DNA from: AC-69 sp963751665
Lineage (GTDB): Bacteria > Actinomycetota > UBA4738 > HRBIN12
NCBI GenBank assembly: GCA_963751665.1
Contig: CAVVVF010000002.1
Coordinates: 17,600-81,599 of the forward strand
DNA length: 64,000 bases
Reading direction: 5' to 3'
Made by a program: the position numbers and the translations under genes. Shown piece after piece: positions 34,814-42,979 of this stretch. The notes beneath the pieces were generated by a model, which saw only the letters and a list, made by a program, of their open reading frames with translations, was not told where the DNA came from and made no database searches. Position 1 is the stretch's first letter; each line of letters begins with the position of its first letter.

Positions 34814-36273
34814 GTCAGCTCGCGTTCCAGTCGCCAGGTGCCGACGCCCTCGGGCTTCGACACCTCGATCACGGTCCCGTCCTCGAGCGCCAGGCGGAAG
34901 CACCGTCCGCCGCTCGCCGTCGCGTTCCTCCAGCCACGATCGCTGCACCTCGGCCCGCTCCTCGACGCCGCCCCACACGACGGCTCGCGGCCACTCCTCG
35001 GCTCGACCGCCCTCGTAGAACCGGATCGACGAGCTCCGGGGTGCGGGCGATCCACCTCGGGAGCACCGGGCGCGTACAGGACGAACGCCGCCCCGATCAG
35101 GGCCACCGAGACCTCCGGGCCGAGCGCGCGGAGCATGGCGATGGCCACGAACGCCGCGATCACCCTCGACAGGTTGTACGAGACGTCGTACACGGCGAAC
35201 ACGCGCCCCCGGTAGCCGTCGGGGATGGCCTCCTGGACCATCGTGTCGACCGGGATCTTCTTCCACGCGAACGTGAGGCCGACGGCGAAGCTGCCGAACA
35301 GCACGGTGAGGCCGGTGAGGTGCGAGCGAGAGCGCCGAGCAGGCAGACGCCCCCCGACGACGAACGCGCCGGCGACGATCCGTTCCTTGGCGAACCGCTC
35401 CTCGAGCTTGCCCACCGTGAGGATCCCGACCAGGACGCCGAGCCCGCCCGCGCCGATCAGGTTGGAGAAGGAGCCGACGCCCTCCCCGTACCGCTCGCGG
35501 AACACGAACAGCGACAGCACCAGCATGATGCCCTGCCCGAACTGGTCGATCGTGATCGACGTGATCGGCCCGACCGCCCGCGGGGTCCGAGCCAGGCGAG
35601 TGATGCCGTCGGCGAACTCCCGGGCCACGCGCCGGATCTCGTCGGTCACCGGCGTCCGCCGGCGGGTGGTGCGGGGTGAGGCTCGTCGTGATCCGGGTGG
35701 CGATCAGCGACGCCGACGAGCCACATCGCGCCGGCCGCCACGATCACCGGCACGTTGCCGAACACGTCGGACGACCCACCCGCCGACGAACACGCCGGCC
35801 AGCAGCGCGACGGTCCCTCCGACGGTGGCGATCGAGTTCGCCATCAGCAGGTCCTCGGTGGGGACCAGGCGAGGCACCACGGCCTGGGCGGTCGCCAGGT
35901 AGAAGCGGTTCACCGAGAACACCAGCACGACGCCCACGTAGAACGGCACCGCCGCCGTCCGCGGGTTCAGCAGCGCGAGCCCCACGACCGCCGCGCGGAT
36001 CCACGGCGCCACCACCAGGATCCTCCGCCTGGACCACCGGTCGATGAACACCCCGGTGAACGGGCCGACCGCCGAGAACGGCAGCGACACCAGGAGCGTC
36101 GCGATGGCGAAGCCCAGCGCGGTGCTCTGCTTCTCCGGGTTGAAGACGACCGACGCGACCAGCGCGGCCTGGAAGAACCCGTCGGCGGACTGGCTCACCA
36201 GCCGGATGGCGAACAGGCGCCGGAAGTCGTGGCTTCGTAGCGCGTCGCGGGTCCGCTCCAGGGTCCCCTTCAC
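34810..36273 (-). CDS. MFS transporter with C-terminal extension (frameshifted)
   Basis: Second major facilitator, about 487 residues. The N-half has FRRLFAIRLVSQSADGFFQAALV, VGPFTGVFIDRWSRRRILV and LVPTEDLLMANSIATVGGTVA; the C-half has GPITSITIDQFGQGIMLVLSLFVF, FAWKKIPVDTMVQEAIPDGYRGRVFAVYDV. A ~65-residue tail (RFYEGGRAEEWPRAVVW, EDGTVIEVSKPEGVGTWRLERELT) is unusual. Frame changes near 35770-35640, 35330 and 35060-34900. The two halves could be mistaken for two genes. Confidence 0.82.
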
Positions 36274-36321
36274 GGTTGAATCCTAGGGTCCGGCGCGACG
36301 GCGGGAGGGGCCTCCTGGTGC

Positions 36322-36909
36322 CTACCGTTCTGGTTGGGACGCGGCGTGGTTCAGGGCTGAGAGCAGCGTCTCGGCATCGTAGCCGTCGTCATGCCGCGCT
36401 CCGTTGACGAAGAAGGTGGGCGTTCCGTTCACGCCACTTCGGATCCCGCTCATGAAGTCCTCGCGGACGCGCTCGGCGTGCGTGTGCTCGGACATCTCGC
36501 GAGTGAACCGGGACTCGTCGACCCCGACCTCCCGCGCGTACTGCGCCAGGTGGGCGTCGTCCAGGGCGCCCTGGTGCTCGAACAGGTGGTCGTGCATCTC
36601 CCAGAACTTCCCCTGCACGGCGGCGGCCTCCGCCGCCTCGGCCGCGTGCTGCGCGTGCGGATGGGAGTTCGTCAGCGGGAAGTTGCGGAACACGAAGCAA
36701 AGCCGCTCGCCCATCTGCTCCTGAACTGCCTTGACGATGGGGTAAGCCTCACCGCAGTACGGACACTCGTAGTCCCCGTACTCCACGAGGGTCACGGGCG
36801 CATCGCTCGGTCCCTGGACGTGATCTCGGTCCTCGGAGACCGGCAGGGTCAGGACCGCTCGCTCGTCCCCGTATTCGTCCCGTTCGTCCTGATAGGGCGT
36901 CCGCTTCAC
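36322..36909 (-). CDS. DsbA-family thioredoxin-fold protein
   Basis: 195 residues, no signal peptide, so probably cytoplasmic. Thioredoxin fold with VTLVEYGDYECPYCGEAYPIV (CPYC), FRNFPLTNSHPHAQHAAEAAEAA, and the cis-Pro segment GVNGTPTFFVNGARHDDG. The GTG start overlaps the peroxiredoxin stop (GTGA), so it may recycle or act with that enzyme. Relatives include DsbA-like proteins attached to NhaA; here it stands alone. Confidence 0.88.
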   Translation of the reverse strand: MKRTPYQDERDEYGDERAVLTLPVSEDRDHVQGPSDAPVTLVEYGDYECPYCGEAYPIVKAVQEQMGERLCFVFRNFPLTNSHPHAQHAAEAAEAAAVQGKFWEMHDHLFEHQGALDDAHLAQYAREVGVDESRFTREMSEHTHAERVREDFMSGIRSGVNGTPTFFVNGARHDDGYDAETLLSALNHAASQPER

Positions 36910-37412
36910 GATGCATCCTTGCTCGGCTCGAGCGCCTCGAGGGCGCGAAGGATGCCATTCGCTCCCGGATTGACCCCGGCGGGTGACAGGTAGCTCCAGC
37001 TAACGACGCCGTCGCGGTCGATCACGAAGAGCGCACGCTCGCTCGTGCCCTCATGGACCGCGTACACGCCGTAGCTCTTGGCCACGGCGCCCTTCGGCTC
37101 GAAGTCGGCGAGCAACGGGAAGTGGAGCTTGCGGTCCTTGGCGAAGGCCAGATGCGACCAGACGCCGTCCACCGAGATGCCGAGGAGCTCGGCATCGAAG
37201 CGCTCGAACTCGGGGAGGACCTCCTGGTACAGGGACATCTGGTCGCTGCATACGGGGCTCCAATCGGCAGGGTAGAAGGCCAGGATGACGGGCTGGCCGC
37301 GGAGGTCCGAGAGCGCGACTTTCTGATCGGGGGTGGACGCCAGGACGAAGTCGGGGGCGGCCGTGCCGGCATGAAGGATCGACGATCGTTCGCTCGTGGC
37401 CGTCTCGCTCAT
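36906..37412 (-). CDS. peroxiredoxin (AhpC/TSA family)
   Basis: 168 residues. Thiol peroxidase with APDFVLASTPDQKVALSDLRG, the peroxidatic cysteine in FYPADWSPVCSDQMSLYQE, LGISVDGVWSHLAFAKDRKLHFPLLADF and ALFVIDRDGVVSW. No clear second catalytic cysteine, so 1-Cys or a partner thiol such as the DsbA-like neighbour. GGGGAGAG precedes the ATG. Upstream lies a perfect 12-bp palindrome. Confidence 0.92.
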   Translation of the reverse strand: MSETATSERSSILHAGTAAPDFVLASTPDQKVALSDLRGQPVILAFYPADWSPVCSDQMSLYQEVLPEFERFDAELLGISVDGVWSHLAFAKDRKLHFPLLADFEPKGAVAKSYGVYAVHEGTSERALFVIDRDGVVSWSYLSPAGVNPGANGILRALEALEPSKDAS

Positions 37413-37438
37413 GGATCTCTCCCCGTGAGATGGATGAC

Positions 37439-37450
37439 CGGTTCGAACCG
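37439..37450. promoter_or_regulatory. 12-bp palindrome upstream of the peroxiredoxin gene
   Basis: CGGTTCGAACCG is a perfect inverted repeat located 27 bases before the peroxiredoxin start, between it and a candidate -10 TAGACT (complement of about 37461-37466). It could be the operator of a redox regulator. It resembles a tRNA T-loop sequence by chance, but no tRNA can be folded around it. Confidence 0.35.
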
Positions 37451-37535
37451 TCGAGCGACCTCAGTCTATTCCCGGCCCTGGATAAGCGGGTTGGGGTTCG
37501 AAGGGCGCGCGCGGCCGGCCGCCGGCCCAAACACG

Positions 37536-37720
37536 TATACTGAAGGGAGATGCGACCCCGTCAGTGAGGGGAGTTACCGACCGAACGGGCTCGCTCTTCC
37601 GATTCCGCCCTTTGGCTGAGTCCCGGCGCAGGGCCTGATGCCGCGAGCATGTCTGCTCTCGATCTGGTTCCAGCTGGTGCACGGCGGTCAGGGGCACACC
37701 ACCGAACAAGGGAGAGCACT
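37536..37720 (+). promoter_or_regulatory. promoter and ~170-nt structured leader with a 5-codon uORF
   Basis: TATACT (37536-37541) ends 8 bases before an ATG at 37550 that opens the frame Met-Arg-Pro-Arg-Gln-stop. The rest of the leader can form CCCC/GGGG around the uORF stop and CGGGCTC/GAGTCCCG (about 37586-37625). The main gene start follows AAGGGAGAG. It matches no riboswitch I recognise. The 37413-37535 stretch holds only the palindrome noted separately and GC-rich sequence. Confidence 0.45.
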
Positions 37721-38026
37721 ATGGAACATCTACGGGTCGCAACCTACGCGATCACCAATGGCACCTTCAAGGACGTCGCCGACGCTGCCCAGACGGGCAT
37801 GCTCCACAAGTTCCAGTCGCAGCCCGGGTTCGTCCGCTACGGCGTGGCCGATGTGGGCGACAAGACCTGCGTATCGATCAGCCTGTGGAACACGCGCGAG
37901 CAGGCCGACGGCGCGGCCCTCGTGGCCGCCTCTTGGGTTCGCGAGAACCTGAGTGACCGGATCGAGCTGCGGTCGAACTACGTTGGGGACCTCGCCTTCT
38001 TCGAGGGCATTCCGGCGAAGGTCTGA
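37721..38026 (+). CDS. ABM-like ferredoxin-fold protein
   Basis: 101 residues resembling small antibiotic-biosynthesis-monooxygenase/stress-responsive alpha-beta barrel proteins: LRVATYAITNGTFKDVADAAQ, MLHKFQSQPGFVRYGVADVG, VSISLWNTREQADGAALVAASWVRENL. No cofactor motif. The ATG follows a good ribosome site; an in-frame ATG at 37649 would lengthen it by 24 residues. A strong terminator follows. Confidence 0.8.
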   Translation: MEHLRVATYAITNGTFKDVADAAQTGMLHKFQSQPGFVRYGVADVGDKTCVSISLWNTREQADGAALVAASWVRENLSDRIELRSNYVGDLAFFEGIPAKV

Positions 38027-38053
38027 TCCGATCTGCTGAAGTCAACGCGAGAC

Positions 38054-38083
38054 AAGGAGCCCACGCGAGTGGGCTCCTTTCTC
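38054..38083. terminator. strong intrinsic terminator
   Basis: Stem AAGGAGCCCAC / GTGGGCTCCTT, 11 perfect pairs, GCGA tetraloop, followed on the plus strand by TTTCTCGT. It lies 28 bases after the ABM-like stop and 50 bases before the ino1 stop on the other strand, so it can serve both convergent genes. Confidence 0.85.
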
Positions 38084-38132
38084 GTATCCGAGAGTTTCCC
38101 GAGGTCGGGAGCCCCGAGCCTGGTCGGCGCGG

Positions 38133-39257
38133 TCAGGCGGGCTGGGCGTCGAAGAACGCGGTCCAGTCGGCCGACTTGCTGGCCCCGTTGCCCAGGATGA
38201 ACTCCTCGACCATCTCGCGCGCGATGTCGTCGGTGAACTGCACGGGCGGCGACTTCATGAAGTAGGCGCTCGGTCCGATCAGCGGGCCGGCGACGCCGCG
38301 GTCCATGGCCAGCTTGGCGCAGCGGATCGCGTCGATGGCGACGCCGGCGGAGTTGGGGCTGTCCCACACCTCCAGCTTCATCTCGATGTTCAGCGGCACG
38401 TCGCCGAAGGACTGGCCCTCCAGGCGGATCTGCGCCCACTTGCGGTCCTCCAGCCACGGCACGTAGTCCGACGGCCCGATGTGGATGTCCTTGCGGTCGA
38501 GCGGCTTCTCCAGCTGGCTCTGCACCGACTGCGTCTTGGAATGCTTCTTCGACGCCAGCCGCTCGCGCTCGAGCATGTTCATGAAGTCCATGTTGCCGCC
38601 GAAGTTCAGCTGGTAGGTCCGGTTCGAGCTTCACCCCGCGATCCTCGAACAGCTTCGTGAGGATGCGGTGCATGATGGTCGCGCCGACCTGGCTCTTGAT
38701 GTCGTCGCCGACGATCGGCAGGCCGGCGTCGGCGAACTTGCTTGGCCCACTCGCGGTCCGACGCGATGAACACCGGCAGGCAGTTCACGATGGCCACCCC
38801 GGCGTCGATCGCCGCCTGCGCGTAGTGCTTGGCGGCCTGCTCGGAGCCGACCGGCAGGTAGCACACGAGCACGTCGGCCTGCGCATCGCGCAGCGCCTGC
38901 GCCACGTCGACGGGTGCCTGCTCGGACTCGGCGATGATCTCCCGGTAGTACGTGCCCAGGCTGTCCAGGGTGGGCCCGCGCTGCACCGTCACGCCCGTGC
39001 GGCGGCACGTCGCGCGAAGCGGATCGTGTTGTTCGGCTCGGAGAAGATGGCCTCGGCGACGTCCTTGCCCACCTTCTTGGCGTCAACGTCGAACGCGGCC
39101 ACGACCTCGACGTCCGGACGTGGTAGCCGCCGAGCTGCGCGTGCATCAGGCCCGGCACCCGGTCCTCGGGGTCCGCGTCCTTGTAGTACTCGAGCCCCTG
39201 GACCAGCGACGAGGCGCAGTTGCCCACGCCCACGATCGCGAGACGGACCTTGCTCAT
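38133..39257 (-). CDS. ino1: inositol-3-phosphate synthase (frameshifted)
   Basis: NAD-dependent isomerase converting glucose-6-phosphate to inositol-3-phosphate, precursor of phosphatidylinositol and mycothiol in actinobacteria. NAD loop VRLAIVGVGNCASSLVQG, then RVPGLMHAQLGGYHV, ADVLVCYLPVGSEQAAKHYAQAAIDAGVAIVNCLPVFIASD, and the C-terminal MNMLERERLASKKHSKTQSVQS, NIEMKLEVWDSPNSAGVAIDAIRCAKLA. Frame changes near 39120, 39000, 38735 and 38630. Length about 374. Directly downstream of PadR. Confidence 0.95.
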
Positions 39258-39315
39258 GATCGTGCGCTCCTTTCTGCGAAGCGCTCGCGGTCTGGCGACG
39301 CTTCGTTCCCCTCGG

Positions 39316-39849
39316 TCAGTCTGGTGCCGATTGGCGGCGCTCGGCCGCGATGAGGCCGTCGAGCCAGGCGATGTCCTGTTCGGTGGACTCCGGCCGTGCT
39401 CCATCAGCGCGAGCGTGTACGTGTCGAAGCGCTCGCGGGTCGCCGCAGCGATGCGGTGATGGTGGAGAGCCGCTCCTCGAGGTAGGCCCGCCGCCGCTCC
39501 AGCAGGCGGATCCGGGTGTCGGGCGCGCAGGTACTTGAAGAACGCGAGGCGCACGCGGAACCGGGTGTCCTCGGTGGAGGTGTCGTGCGGCCGGTCTCCT
39601 CGAGCAGCTCGTGGAAGAGCTTCTCGCCCTTCTCGGTGATGCGGTAGACGTTCTTGCGCCGTCCGACCGTTCCTGCTCGTCGAAGACGCGCTCGACGGCG
39701 CCCTCGCGCTCCAGGCGCCGGAGCGTGGGGTACAGCGAGCCGTAGGAGACCCGCCAGAACCCGCCGAGCGGTCGCGTGAGCCGCTTGGAGAGCTGGTAGC
39801 CGTGCATGGGCCGCTCTTTCAGCAGGCCCAGGATCGCGAGCTCGAGCAT
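39316..39849 (-). CDS. PadR family regulator upstream of ino1 (frameshifted)
   Basis: About 178 residues. MLELAILGLLKERPMHGYQLSKRLTRPLGGFWRVSYGSLYPTLRRLEREGAVERVFDEQE is a complete PadR winged helix; the C-terminal dimerisation part is scattered over several frames (changes near 39665, 39590, 39525, 39465 and 39395). AAGGAA lies before the ATG. The PadR-ino1 order is conserved in mycobacteria (Rv0047c-Rv0046c). It probably represses both genes through the dyad just upstream. Confidence 0.9.
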   Translation of the reverse strand: MLELAILGLLKERPMHGYQLSKRLTRPLGGFWRVSYGSLYPTLRRLEREGAVERVFDEQERSDGARTSTASPRRARSSSTSCSRRPAARHLHRGHPVPRAPRVLQVPARPTPGSACWSGGGPTSRSGSPPSPHRCGDPRALRHVHARADGARPESTEQDIAWLDGLIAAERRQSAPD

Positions 39850-39873
39850 CCGGTTCCTTCCCTTGCGTTGCGC

Positions 39874-39914
39874 TTCGATATATCGGTTGTCATATATCGG
39901 TCCGATATATCGAA
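39874..39914 (-). promoter_or_regulatory. PadR-ino1 operator
   Basis: Two perfect 13-bp inverted arms, TTCGATATATCGG (39874-39886) and CCGATATATCGAA (39902-39914). Each contains the self-palindrome CGATATATCG, and a third half-like ATATATCG lies between them. It is an AT-rich island in GC-rich sequence, 25 bases upstream of the PadR ATG, and must overlap the promoter. The binding protein is inferred to be PadR itself. Confidence 0.72.
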
Positions 39915-39956
39915 CCACTACAGGGGCGGAACGTCAAGTCGGGCGAGAGGGCTGGT

Positions 39957-40630
39957 TCAGACCGGCCGGCGGTAGCCGGTCACGTTGGAGGGGGGTCCAG
40001 GCCGTCCCCGAGGCGGGGGTCGTCCTGGGGCGTCTGGGGCACGGTGGCCATCGGCAGGACGCCGGCCCAGACGCGGGAGGTCGTAGTCGGCCTCGTCGTC
40101 CTTCGGCAGGTCCGGTGCGGAGCTTGGCCGAGGCCTCCTCGAGCGGGACGGCCAGGATCGTGGTCTGGCGGAGCTCGTCGTCGTTCGGCATGCGGACCTG
40201 GTCCGAGCGGCCGGCGCAGACATGGTCCACCAACGCCTTCTGGGCCATCCATTTCTCCTCCCGGTCCGTGACCTCCCGGGCTGCGTCCGTAGACGACGAC
40301 CGACTCGGTAGTTCATCGAGTGCATGAACGCCGAGCGGGCCAGGACCAGGCCGTCGAGCAGCGTCGCGACGACGACACCTCTTCCCCGTCCCTGATGGTG
40401 CGAAGGGTCCGGCTGGCGTTCGAGCCGTGGACGTAGAGGGTGTCGCCGACCCGGGCGTGGACGGTGGGATCACCCGGGGGTGGCCGTCGGCCACGTAGCC
40501 GATGTGGCAGAACAGGGCCTCGTCGAGGATGGCGTCGATGGTCGCGCGGTCGTACGCCCCGCGCTCGGGGTGGCGCTTGACCCTGGTCCGCTCGCTCGGC
40601 GGCGTCCCGGCATGTCCGACATGCCGACAT
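39957..40630 (-). CDS. pyridoxamine 5'-phosphate oxidase-like flavin-binding protein (frameshifted)
   Basis: PPOX-fold protein of about 220 residues: AYDRATIDAILDEALFCHIGYVADGHPRVIPPT, then HARVGDTLYVHGSNASRTLRTI, SAFMHSMNYR, DREEKWMAQKALVDHVCAGRSDQVRMPNDDELRQTTILAVPLEEASAKLRTG. This resembles NimA-type/FMN-binding proteins acting on nitro compounds or unknown substrates. At least five frame changes. The ATG at 40630 follows AAGGAC; an early frameshift is then required. Confidence 0.8.
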
Positions 40631-40638
40631 GCGTCCTT

Positions 40639-40678
40639 GCTTCGACGTCTGGCCTTCGACGTCCTCGCCTTCGATGTC
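40639..40678. repeat. three imperfect 11-bp direct repeats
   Basis: GCTTCGACGTC (40639-40649), CCTTCGACGTC (40653-40663) and CCTTCGATGTC (40668-40678), spaced 14 and 15 bases, lie just upstream of the PPOX start; a separate inverted repeat GGCATGTC/GACATGCC (about 40610-40626) overlaps the start itself. They may be operator copies or simply coding for a repetitive tail of the preceding protein. Confidence 0.4.
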
Positions 40679-40709
40679 CGGGGAACGAAGCCATGGGGCC
40701 GGTGCGACT

Positions 40710-41141
40710 TCATCCACTGGTCGTGGGGCGGCACGGCTCGCCGACGACGTGAAGGAAGTAGTACGAGCCGATGTCCCCAAGGAACTTGAACCGCTTGACC
40801 AGGTCGGCCGAGAGGGTCTCGAAGTCCTCGTGCGATCGAAGGTATTTCTTGAATCCGCCGAACTCGTCCTCCAGGGCGAGCATGGTCTCGGCGTTCTCCA
40901 CCATGGCCTCGATCTTGCGGCGGTTGCGGATGAGCCGCGTATCCTCCGCAAGCGCGTCGATCTGCTTCGGCGTGAGGTTCGCCACCTTCTGGGGGTCGAA
41001 GCCGCGGAACGCCTCGCGAGTTCCCTCCCACTTCGCGTCGACGACGCGCCAGGTGATACCGGACTGGAACACCGCCTTCGACAGTACGTCGAGGTAGTCG
41101 GCCAGCCCCTTCGGCTTGATCTGCTTTGGGCCTTCCACCAT
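40710..41141 (-). CDS. Tag-like DNA-3-methyladenine glycosylase (C-terminus frameshifted)
   Basis: HhH-superfamily glycosylase, about 143 residues as read. KGLADYLDVLSKAVFQSGITWRVVDAKWEGTREAFRGFDPQKVANLTPKQIDALAEDTRLIRNRRKIEAMVENA matches Tag, with the catalytic-region FQSGITW. The N-terminal cysteine/histidine of the E. coli zinc snap is absent, so it belongs to a shorter subfamily. After YYFLHVVGE the frame slips; another frame continues VPPHDQWMKSHRPHG. GAGGGGAGG precedes the ATG. Confidence 0.85.
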   Translation of the reverse strand: MVEGPKQIKPKGLADYLDVLSKAVFQSGITWRVVDAKWEGTREAFRGFDPQKVANLTPKQIDALAEDTRLIRNRRKIEAMVENAETMLALEDEFGGFKKYLRSHEDFETLSADLVKRFKFLGDIGSYYFLHVVGEPCRPTTSG

Positions 41142-41149
41142 GCCTCCCC

Positions 41150-42016
41150 TCAGCGCTCGCCGCGCGGCCCCGGGCCGCCCTCGGCCCCGTCCTGCTGGAG
41201 GAACCGTTCGATCTCCGAGACCAGGTCCTCGCCCGAGGGTTGCCCCTGCTCGTCGGCCATCTGCTCCAAGCGCCCGACGTACTCCCGGGATTCCTCGCTG
41301 TCGGCCACGGCCTGGTCCAGGCGCTGGCGTTGCGCCATGGCCTCGTCCGGGAGCGCGCCGAGCGGCAGCTCGACCCCGAGGTGCCGGCCGGCATGCTCGA
41401 GGAGCCCGATGGTGGCCGGCGCGAAGGGCCCGCCGACGTAGTGCGGGACCTGCGCGTAGAACCCGACCGCGGGGAGCCCGGCGCTCGAGACCGCGAGCTC
41501 GATCGTGCTGAGCGCGGCGGAGGGAACGCGGAGCAGGCCCTCCGGCCCCTGCTGCTCGTCGTCGGCCAGGAGGCCTTGCTTCGACGCGGTGGCAAGGATG
41601 GGCACGGGCCTGGTGTGGGGGACGGCCGCCGGGATCGCACCCAGACTGACCCACTCCACCACGCCGAGCTTGAGGGCGATCTCCAGCACGTCCTGCGATA
41701 GCTCGCGCCACCGGAAGTCGGGCTCGGGACCTGTCAGCACGAGGAGGTCGCGCTGACCAAGCCGGACCCGCTTGAGCGTGAGGTCGGGCCACACGAGCTC
41801 GGTGAGCTTCCCGTCGATGACGTCGAGGACGGGCCGACGGGAGCGATAGTCGTACAGGGCATCGGCTTCGAAGGTGGCGACGGCTTCGCCGTCGCCACCG
41901 ACCAGCACGGTCGCCGCCGTCGATGCGCCCGCGGCGTCGATCCACCCGTCGAACGCCGCGACGATGGCGGGAGCGACGAGTTGGTCCGCGGGCTCCGAGA
42001 GCCGGTACAAGCTCAT
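41150..42016 (-). CDS. PAC2 family protein
   Basis: 288 residues, intact, of the proteasome-assembly-chaperone-2-like family: LVAPAIVAAFDGWIDAAGAST, ALYDYRSRRPVLDVIDGK, LLVLTGPEPDFRWRELSQDVLEIA, LGAIPAAVPHTRP, VGFYAQVPHYVGG. A C-terminal coiled-coil/acidic tail follows. Actinobacterial members occur in genomes with proteasome systems, but the function is not established. TATCCT (42023-42028) ends 6 bases before the ATG: leaderless. Confidence 0.9.
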   Translation of the reverse strand: MSLYRLSEPADQLVAPAIVAAFDGWIDAAGASTAATVLVGGDGEAVATFEADALYDYRSRRPVLDVIDGKLTELVWPDLTLKRVRLGQRDLLVLTGPEPDFRWRELSQDVLEIALKLGVVEWVSLGAIPAAVPHTRPVPILATASKQGLLADDEQQGPEGLLRVPSAALSTIELAVSSAGLPAVGFYAQVPHYVGGPFAPATIGLLEHAGRHLGVELPLGALPDEAMAQRQRLDQAVADSEESREYVGRLEQMADEQGQPSGEDLVSEIERFLQQDGAEGGPGPRGER

Positions 42017-42154
42017 CAGTTGAGGATAGCGGTGGCGGCGTTCGAAGACCGAGGCCGACCTTTCAGGACGATCCGTGGCCGCTCTCGGCCTCCGGGCCGG
42101 GCCGAAGCGTAGGGGTGATGCCTCCACCCGCCGAGCGCCGGCCCCCCGTGCCGG

Positions 42155-42979
42155 CTAGACGGCCCTGCGGTAGCGCCTGACGGCCAGCGGCGCGGCCACC
42201 GCGATGATGGCCACGATCCACGCCAGCGACTGGAGCACGTAACTCGCGGTCGGCCCTCCCTGCAGCAGGGCCCGGACGGCGCTTGCCGTGACCGAGACGG
42301 GCTGGTGGTCGGCGAACGCCTGGAGCCAGCCGGGCATCGTCTCGGTCGGGCACGAACGCCGAGGAGGCGAACACGAGCGGGGCCAGGATGGGGAACGCCG
42401 CAGCCTGGGCGGTCTCCGGATCGCCCACCGCCAGCCCGACGAGGGCGAAGACCCACGACAGCGCGTACGCGAACAGGAGCACGAGCCCGATGCCGGCCAG
42501 GAAGAGCGAGCACGTTCGTGTGCACCCGGAACCCGACGGCGAATCCCACCAAGCTCACGAGCACCATGACGAAGACGTTGCGCGCGAGGTCGGCGATGGT
42601 CCGCCCGGCGAGGACGGCGGAGCGGGCCATCGGCAGCGAGCGGAATCGCTCGAGCAGTCCGCTCTTCAGGTCCGTGGCCAGACCGACAGCGGTCCGCGAT
42701 CGCTCCGAACACCGTCAGTCTGCACGAAGATCCCCGGCATCAGGTAGTCGACGTACGGTACGGGAACCCCGGGAGCCTGATGGCGCCGCCGAACACGTAG
42801 CGGAACAACAGCACGAAGATGACCGGCTGGATCGTGGAGAACACCAGCAGCTGGGGGACCCGCCGATACGTGATCAGGTTCCGCCCGGCCATGGCACGCG
42901 TGTCGGACACGGCGCCGCTCAGGCGGCTCAGCCCGTGGCGCTCGGTGGGCAGCGGGATGGCGATGGAGGTCTGGCTCAT
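42155..42979 (-). CDS. ABC-2 type exporter permease, DrrB-like (frameshifted)
   Basis: Six-helix permease of about 275 residues. MSQTSIAIPLPTERHG, MAGRNLITYRRVPQLLVFSTIQPVIFVLLFRYVFGGAI, then in other frames GLATDLKSGLLERFRSLPMARSAVLAGR, LVLLFAYALSWVFALVGLAVGDPETAQAAAFPILAPLVFASSAFVP, TMPGWLQAFADHQPVSVTASAVRALLQGG: the DrrB signature order. Frame changes near 42760, 42700, 42520 and 42345. Start overlaps the ATPase stop (ATGA). Confidence 0.9.

Noticed and set aside
34810..36273. Two separate half-size MFS genes.
   Set aside because: The two pieces are the N- and C-terminal halves of one family in the right order with no start signal between them; frameshifts explain the break.
37433..37455. 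GGTTCGAACC as a tRNA T-loop; also a similar GGTTCGAG at 27669-27676.
   Set aside because: No acceptor, anticodon or D stems can be formed around either site; the first is a perfect palindrome and more likely an operator.
40639..40678. The three 11-bp repeats as a minisatellite or recombination hot spot.
   Set aside because: Only three imperfect copies exist and they fit coding or operator explanations.
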